A DNA stretch of 64,000 nt from the NCBI GenBank assembly GCA_029204225.1, contig CM055092.1:78940527-79004526 (forward strand), given 5' to 3'. The DNA comes from Diphasiastrum complanatum (lineage: Eukaryota; Streptophyta; Lycopodiopsida; Lycopodiales; Lycopodiaceae). The notes under the pieces are model-generated. The model searched no databases. It was given only the letters and a program-made list of their open reading frames with translations, and was not told the origin of the DNA. The first letter of the stretch is position 1, and each line of letters begins with the position of its first letter. The position numbers and the translations under genes are program-made. Shown here piece by piece: positions 57,043 through 64,000 of this stretch.

Positions 57043-58943
57043 GCGATCAAGAGACGCATAGCAACTTGAGTTTAATGACGGAGAGCGAGAGGAATATGAA
57101 AGTAGAGCCTTGGACGAGGGAAGACTAGAGTAATTGGAACTGGAATATTGGGTGCTCGAAAAAAATAATCGGTGCTCAGAAAACCTTTTTTAAGTTATCA
57201 CAAAAAAATTGCCGTTTTATAAATTTTTTGATTTTTTCACAACTATCACTAATGAAAGGATATATATGCCTATATAAAACATGGTTAAAATTTTCATAAT
57301 ATCGATTTTTGAAAAATAATGCCGATTCCATTCATATGCCAATCTTCCCATGCATGGCAAATAAAAATCAAACTATTAATATATACATTATTAATAGTTA
57401 AAAGGGCACTGTATGTTTACGAGTTTTGCCAACGTGTATGCGTAGCCTCAAATGCGAAGAGGCATGCAAGGAGCTACTCCTAACATGGTCAAGGCCTACT
57501 CTCTTTATGCTACTTGACATGCCTAGATAGGAAACCAAAATTATCATCCCATGTAGGTTTATCTTGTATTTTTTGGCACCCTATGCAACCATAACCGTAC
57601 ATGATAGATGGTTGTTCATAGCATAAAGTACTAAGCTCCACGTGCCCTCAAACAAATGGTCCACTCGCGTATTTAGACACCCAATTGCACCTAAATATTA
57701 TTGTGTAGCAATGTGACTATCCCCATACACCTGGGTCTAAAAAAACGACAATGCTTTAAATGTGTGTTGCACCTAGATGACCATCCAATAGTCATGATTA
57801 AGTGAAAAATTGTGAAGTGATTGGTGGATGATAATCGGTGTTATTCTAATTTTACAATTACACATTAGCAGTTCTGTAGTTGATCTATAGATCGTTTATT
57901 CAATGGAGCATGAAGACGTAGATGGGTAATGTATGTGCAGATTTGTAGTATTTCACATTCCTCGAAAAAATCTTGGGTGCATGAAATGTTGAGTAAAACA
58001 CTTTGACGCATTCTTTGCTTGTTGAAATTTGCATATAAAATTGCAGACTATGTAGAAATAGTTTATTTCTACAATTTCTTAACAACATTCAAGAAAACAA
58101 GTTCAACAAGAAACCAAAAGTTTAAGGATTAACATTTGCATGTACTTACAAGCAAGAGATGGTGTCATGAGGAACTACGTAAAGTAATCACTATGCTAAC
58201 TTCCACATTTGTGCTTCACCTTCAATACAAATCCAAAGAAAATTAGTTAGGACTTGAATTTGCAAGTTGGGCAAACTAAGCAATGGAGCAATGTATGCAC
58301 ATCTCCAAGAATTTCCACTCTTGTCAGTCACCCATTCATCTTTCTTGGCATGGTCTTCAACAAAGTCTTTGAATGGACTCAACGGACTTGTTCATATTAC
58401 ATCGACCACCAGGAGATGGGTCTTGAGCAAGCTTGGCCAAGCGAGCTTTTCACCATTGCACTTTTTATTTTTCCTCTAGTATCTATCTTTCTAGCACGAT
58501 AATTATTGATCATAAACTCAATCTAGATGTCATTTTATGTTTGTTTGCAATTTTTTTGTGATGAAAAATATTGATAGGAAAAAATGAATCTAGTGATGAT
58601 TGAGTGCATTCACATAAATTAGGTAAGTAGTTATAAAGTCAATTGTTTGACACATTAAGTAATGTAAAGTGTTACAATAAACATAATTGAGAGGATTTCA
58701 ATAAACAATAAGATATTGTTATTGTGATTTTTTAACAATGAAACATTAGTATGACACATACACAAAATGAAAAAAAGTGGTACTATGATTGTTGAAACGA
58801 ATCCAAAAATGATGGAAGATAAGCAAATAAAACAAGGCCTTGTTGATTTTGAAATTGAAATATCAAAACTATCTAGACCAATCTCATAAATTTTAGTAAC
58901 ATGACTCACATCAACATGTATGTCTACTAGAGAATATTTGGAG
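57043..58943. other. no gene seen
   Basis: AT-rich. 'ggagcatgaagacgtagat' at about 57905 echoes 'ggagcgtgaagacgtagat' at about 5299, with loose similarity further on, so part may be an old copy of a dispersed repeat. No coding frame supported. Confidence 0.35.
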
Positions 58944-59630
58944 TGTGAAAGATTTCAGATCCTTAAGATCCAATCTACTTGAATGATCTTTGGTTAGAAA
59001 GAGAAATACACTACCAATTTCACCAATGTAAAAGAAAGAGAAATACACTACCAATTTCACCAATGTAGAAAAATCAGCATCTACACACAATTTGAGATGC
59101 AAACACTAATAGAACTTGATCAAACTTGAATGAAATGATTATGTACTGTTGCTCTCCGTACAAAACCAGCAAGCTACTGTATTTCACACGTGTGGATCCA
59201 AAAATAGCAAATATAGATCATTCTACACATAGAATTGCAAGCAATCACCAAGATAGTGCACCAATGGATAGTATAACCCAAGAGAACCATGTATAAGCAT
59301 GAAATGAGATAGAGAAGAGAGAAGATGACTCTCTCCATGAGTTACATCCTTTTATAGCAGGTCCAAACCCTATTTGGCCACTTGGCTTTCCCACCAAAAT
59401 GCTAACCCTACCAATTTTGGGTCTAGATTCAATGTACCCAACTTATTCAAATTGAATCTACTCAAACTCGCATTCTATCTTTCCCACACTTTCAAAAAGT
59501 GTTTATTCAGATGAAATTTAGACTAATGAGCTTTGAAAAGTCAACCTCTAAGTCTAAAACAAGTTTTGGCCTCAATATGCCAAATATGGAAATATTGCAA
59601 GATGTGATGAAACTAGTTGAATCTTTCACA
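58944..59630 (-). repeat. 3' LTR of element D, 687 bp
   Basis: Plus-strand ends TGTGAAAGATT and ATCTTTCACA. It contains 'gagaaatacactaccaattt' twice with a 37-bp period (about 58998 and 59035). Confidence 0.92.
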
Positions 59631-60216
59631 CTCCCTCTTCAACTAGTTTTAGCATAGACTTTGATAATACTCCAAGTGAAGTCCTATGCTTCATGAACAA
59701 GTCTTTTCCCAATGCTTTGGTGAAAATATCAGCTACACATTCCCTTGAAGACACATGTTGAAGCTCCACCTCCTTTGCAATGACTCGCTCCCTCACAAAA
59801 TGATATTGTATCTCAATATGCTTGCTCCTAGCATGAAAGATAGGATTGGATGCCATTCTTTGGGCTGATTGATCGTCACAAAAGATGATTGGGCTCTCTG
59901 AAAAATCCAGCAAGTGAAGATCCTTGATCATCCTCTTGATCCATACCATCTCTTTTGTGCAATGTATAAGAGCTTTGTACTCGGCCTCACTAGATGACAA
60001 TGAGATAGTGGCTTGTTTCTTTGACATCCATGATATAGCTCCATCACCTATGAAAATACGATAATAACTAATGGATTTCCTATCCATTATATCTCCAGCA
60101 TAGTCTGAATCTGAAAATCCAAAAAGATTAGGTGATGATCCCTCATACAATATGCCAAAATCTCGAGTTCCAATGATGTACCTCAAAACTCGCTTTCCTA
60201 GCTTCCAATGCTCCTA
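59626..60216 (-). pseudogene. copia RNase H (element D)
   Basis: 'RYIIGTRDFGILYEG', then catalytic positions GFSDSDYAGD (Asp), SLSSSEAEYKAL (Glu) and IFCDDQSAQRMA (Asp), 'KHIEIQYHFVRERV' and the end 'VADIFTKALGKDLF'. The domain is complete and open but separated from any RT. It is in a different frame from the gag-integrase ORF, which it overlaps at 60143-60186. Confidence 0.9.
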
Positions 60217-61083
60217 GCATAGTTTTTGCCAATAGACTTTGATCCATCATAAGAATGATCTTCTTCCTAAGAATAGATCTCCTTTCAATGATCATGTAAT
60301 GTTCAAAGTAGAAACAACCATAATTGATATAGAGAATAGTGTCCACTTGGGATGCTTCACTATTTCTTACATCAATTTTACATGTAAAAATGTGACTAGA
60401 ACATGAAGAATCAAATAGAATGTAAATGAAATGATTCCACCATGCTTCCAACTCTGAACTCTCTGGAAAAATACAGCAAACAAACAATAAATGTGAGTGA
60501 TCAACTTTTGCTTGCATGTCTCCTCCTCCTTTGTCCTTTGTTGTCTTGTATCCACCATGATACTCCATGAATGAGCCTCCATCTTCATCTTGCCACAAGA
60601 AACCATCAAATCTTGGAAATCCATGAGTAGGTGAGTACATAAATGATGCAAATCCAGTACCGCATGACTCCATAAACCAAGTAGTTTGCACTAGTCCATC
60701 TTCAAGATCTACTTGACACAAGAAAATGACCATGAATTCACCAAAAATTGACAATCTCCAAGTATTGGCACCAAGTAGCTCAACACTTGAGAACTTAGCC
60801 ATGGATGAGTGACATAATGAACCTCCAATAGCTTCATTTCCATCAGCAAAATCAGCCAAGAATGCTAATACAAATCCAACATCAAAACAATGCTCACCAA
60901 TGTAGCTAGTTTTACCATATCTTGACAATTTGCACACATCCACATAAAATTGCTCAAACATGAGATAGAACAAGTAAAGTAAACTTGAAAAACACTTCCT
61001 TGCTGTTCCTTTGACCTTACTTGAGTCTTCAATATGCTGTAAAAACATATCCATAACACCTTTGCCAATTACCTCTCCTTTGA
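60217..61083 (-). other. foreign segment replacing reverse transcriptase in element D
   Basis: The integrase frame stays open for about 290 codons after 'RTFGCKCYV', but none of this resembles a copia RT. It is aromatic- and Cys-rich ('GEHCFDVGFVLAFLADFADG', 'GLVQTTWFMESCGTGFASFM', 'PRFDGFLWQDEDGGSFMEYH'). It ends where the RNase H lead-in 'HWKLGKRVLRYI' begins in another frame. The origin is unknown: it could be captured host sequence, a short insertion, or random sequence that happens to lack stops. Confidence 0.55.
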
Positions 61084-63073
61084 CATAGCATTTGCATCCA
61101 AAGGTTCTTAGAAAGTTGACACTCGGCCTCCTCTTGAATAGCATCTCAAAAGGTGTCCTTCCATCCAAAATAGCACTCGGCCACCTATTGCACAAGAAAC
61201 TGGCACACAACAAAGTTTGATCCCAAAATGGTTTGTCAAGATTAGCACTTAACCTCATAGCTTTAGCACTTTCACATAAAGTCCTATTATTCCTTTCAGC
61301 CACTCCATTTTGTTGTGGAGTCCTTGATGTTGTATACTCCCTCTTGATCCCATGCTCATCACAAAAGGCCTTGAACTTGTTAGATATGTACTCACCACCA
61401 TTGTCACCTCTCAAGCACCTGATCTTTGTGGAGAATTGGTTCTCCCTTGCATTCTTGAACTTGACAAAGACATCATACACTTCATCCTTGCTCTTTAGTA
61501 GATAGATCCAACAAAATCTACTAAAATCATCAATGAATGTTACATACATCTTAGCTCCACTATTGCTAATTGAAGTAAATCCATGAATATCCGAATGTAC
61601 AAGTTGAAAAGGCTTTGTAGATCTAGAAATAGATCTAGTATAAGGTAGTCTATGTGACTTAGACAAAGCACAAGACTCACAAACATACTTGTCATTACTT
61701 AAGAAACTTGGAAGACCAATCACAACCTTCTTCCTTGCCATTACCTCCAATGACTTGAAGTTGAGGTGTCCCATCCTTTTGTGCCAAATCTCTTGAATAG
61801 AAATTTGCTCCCTTGCAACACATCCAACTTGGTTAGCAATAGCACAAGCATCAAGTTTGAACAACTTCCCTTGCCTTTTACCTTTTCCAATCAAGACATC
61901 CTTCCTTTTGATCAAACAAGAATCTCCATCAAACTCCACCTTGAGGCCCTTACTTAGCATTTGACTCACACTAAGCAAATTCTTGGTAATAGATGGAATA
62001 AACAAGACATCCTCGAAATGAACATTCCTATTTGTAGAGAGAGAAATAGGAAATGTGCCAATCCCTTTGATTGCACACTCACCATCATTGGCCGTGTAGA
62101 TCACCCTCTTGTCATCTCCATATGCCAACAAAGAAGTGAAGTACTCTTTGTGAGAGGTCATGTGTGAACTTGCTCCACTATCAATCCACCAAGGATCTAG
62201 CTCTCCATCATTAGCAAGCATACATGAAGACATCACAAAAGCATCATCATTTGCATCTTGCACATCCAAACCATCCTCATCAAGAGTAAGATTACCTTGC
62301 TTGTCTCCTTGATCTCTCTTCTTCTTGTAGCACTCACTTGCAAAGTGTCCTTTGATGCCACAATAGAAGCACTTGAGCTTTGATCTATCCTTCTTTTTGT
62401 CACTTGAAGAAGCATCCACTTGATCTTGCCCTTTAGACCACTTGCTTTTGGTTTTGCCCTTGAATTTGCCCTTTGTAAACATAGCATCCTTTTGAAGTGT
62501 CGATGTAGATCCACCTCTTGCTTGAAGCCTATATTCCTCATTGATCAAGATCTCTTGAAGATCCATCAAACTTGGCAAAGTCTTTTGAATAGCAATACTT
62601 TGAACAATGTTAGCATGAGCATCTAACAAGCCATTAAGAATCACTTGAATAAGCTCTCCTTTCTTAATGCTTTCATCTATGCAAGCTAACTCATCATTCA
62701 ATGCTTTCATTCTCAAAACAAAAGTACTTGGACTTTCTTCATTCTTTTGCAAACAAGAAAAGATTTGCTTTCTTAGAGTCAACACTCTAGAAGTAGACTT
62801 GGATTCATAAAGCTTCTTCAATGAATCCCAAGCTTCCAAAGATGATGTGCACTTATCAACTTCCTTGAGAAGTTCATTGGTAACAATCATCTTTATCATG
62901 TGTAGAGCCTTCTTGGCCCTCTTGTCATACCTCAATTGATCTTGTTGTGTTGCTGGTCTCTCCTCCAAACCTACAACAATATCCAAAACATCATTCATCT
63001 CAAGAAGTGACTCCATCCTCACTTTCTATAATGAATAGTTACATGAGGTAAGCCTATCATTGGCTTCCAACAT
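61083..63073 (-). pseudogene. copia gag, protease, integrase (element D)
   Basis: The probable gag start is the ATG near 63073 (MLEANDRLTSCNYSL), followed by TAG at 63028-63026 where Trp is expected; the frame is then open to 60143. gag: 'DVLDIVVGLEERPATQ', 'LEAWDSLKKLYESKSTSRVL'; zinc knuckle CFYCGIKGHFASEC (about 62370). Protease WWIDSGASSHMTS (about 62190). GAG-pre-integrase 'IWHKRMGHLNFKSLEVM'. Integrase LVHSDIHGF, LRGDNGGEYISNKF and TPQQNGVAERNNRT keep all three acidic residues. One nonsense codon aside, this is the best-preserved polyprotein of the window. Confidence 0.92.
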
Positions 63074-63708
63074 GACTCAAATTGAGGTTGCCATGTAGTA
63101 ACGACCTGATCTTCTCTTTCAACCTGTTTCAATGCACAAAGCACTCCTTTGAACAACAACAAATGCTTTCAAAAGAAATCCCCAAGATTTGAAGCTATCT
63201 CACAAATTCTCTTCTAGCACTTATCCAAGCAAATCAACACATACAATCATGGAATCTTGATCAACCTATGATCTATCCTCAATCTAATGACTTGCCACTT
63301 TCTAAGATTGAAACACACTCAAATGAAGTCCAGCAACCTCACTATCTAGAGATCCAATCAAAATTAGGGTTTTGACAAAATCACAAAAAATTGACTATTC
63401 CAAATCTACATGCAAATGCTGAAAATTTGATATGCAATCTATAAGCCACCACTTAGGCTGAACCAATGATCCAAAAATTGGCCAAATCCAGCATGTAAAT
63501 TCAAAAAACGGATATGAACAAGTACATTGACCTATTTAGTGTTTTGATCTACAAAAGATCCAATCTACAAAAGATCCAATCTACAAAAGCAAGAAATCCA
63601 ATTTTGGTGTAGAATCCTCTCTAGCATGCTCTAGACTTGATATCTTCACCAAATCATTGATAGATCTGATTTCCTCCTTCATAACCTGAAACACAAGCTC
63701 TGATACCA

Positions 63709-64000
63709 TGTGAAAGATTTCAGATCCTTAAGATCCAATCTACTTGAATGATCTTTGGTTAGAAAGAAATACACTACCAATTTCAATGTAGAAAAATCAA
63801 CATCTACACACAATTTGAGATGCAAACACTAATAGAACTTGATCAAACTTGAATGAAATGATTATGTACTGTTGCTGTTCGTACAAAACCAGCAAGCTAC
63901 TGTATCTCACACGTGTGGATCCAAAAATAGCAAATATAGATCATTCTACACATAGAATTGCAAGCAATCACCAAGATAGTGCACCAATGGATAGTATAAC
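63709..64000 (-). repeat. 5' LTR of element D, partial (window end)
   Basis: Begins TGTGAAAGATTTCAG next to the primer site and matches the 3' LTR from 58944 onward to the end of the window. Confidence 0.93.

Larger units (their letters stand above)
58944..64000 (-). mobile_element. Ty1/copia element D, runs off the window end
   Basis: 3' LTR 58944-59630, purine tract (GAAGAGGGAG, minus strand) at 59631-59640, RNase H, a foreign segment in place of RT, integrase, protease, gag, primer site TGGTATCAGAGC (63708-63697, minus strand), and 5' LTR from 63709 beyond the end. LTR sequences agree closely, but the 3' LTR has a 37-bp duplication absent from the 5' LTR. The outer target duplication cannot be checked. 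Confidence 0.93.

Overview
This window is nuclear DNA of a land plant. It has spliced genes with GT-AG introns, plant-type Ty1/copia and Ty3/gypsy LTR retrotransposons primed by an initiator-tRNA-like site (TGGTATCAGAGC), LINE remnants and many microsatellites. One gene is firmly identified: ARPC2, the p34 subunit of the actin-nucleating ARP2/3 complex, on the minus strand in nine exons from 55058 to 33858. Its divergence from what I know of flowering-plant ARPC2, its expanded introns and the heavy retrotransposon load suggest a seedless plant, possibly a fern. That placement is inference.

Layout. 1-3.4 kb: a deleted copia element whose gag is fused to its reverse transcriptase, joined to one copy of an unrecognised retroelement ORF. 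3.6-5.7 kb: another deleted copia element on the minus strand, with a long CT microsatellite in its LTR. 6.3-7.3 kb: two broken, spliced coding remnants, one with a Ulp1-like protease motif. 8.4-8.9 kb: paired GA microsatellites. 10.2-12.05 kb: an unrecognised 607-codon gene on the minus strand, with a 100-120 bp tandem array directly upstream and a ~280 bp duplication over its 3' end. 14.5 kb: a 36-base C tract. 14.6-20.87 kb: a decayed, 5'-truncated Ty3/gypsy element with a third ORF between integrase and the 3' LTR, homologous to the ORF at 2-3.4 kb. 20.9-21.6 kb: a head-to-head inverted promoter region with four CACGTG boxes. 21.7-23.9 kb: unrecognised coding remnants on both strands. 24.25-25.4 kb: a copia gag/LTR remnant. 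25.5-27.3 kb: a LINE remnant. 27.3-33.8 kb: mostly featureless AT-rich DNA with small tandem repeats.

33.86-55.06 kb is the ARPC2 locus. Intron 7 is about 12.1 kb long and is mostly a three-deep retrotransposon nest. A plus-strand copia element (A, from 34529) was split by a minus-strand copia element (B, 36097-42076, target duplication CGAAC). B was then split by a 3048-bp non-autonomous element (C, 37530-40577, target duplication TTGTT). Intron 3 carries another copia fragment. A LINE remnant (55.6-57.0 kb) lies about 0.5 kb upstream of the gene start.

58.94 kb to the window end is a nearly full-length minus-strand copia element (D) with gag, protease, integrase and RNase H. Its reverse transcriptase has been replaced by an unrelated, still-open ~870-nt segment. 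Loss or replacement of reverse transcriptase with retention of gag, protease and integrase recurs in A, B and D and is the most unusual theme here.
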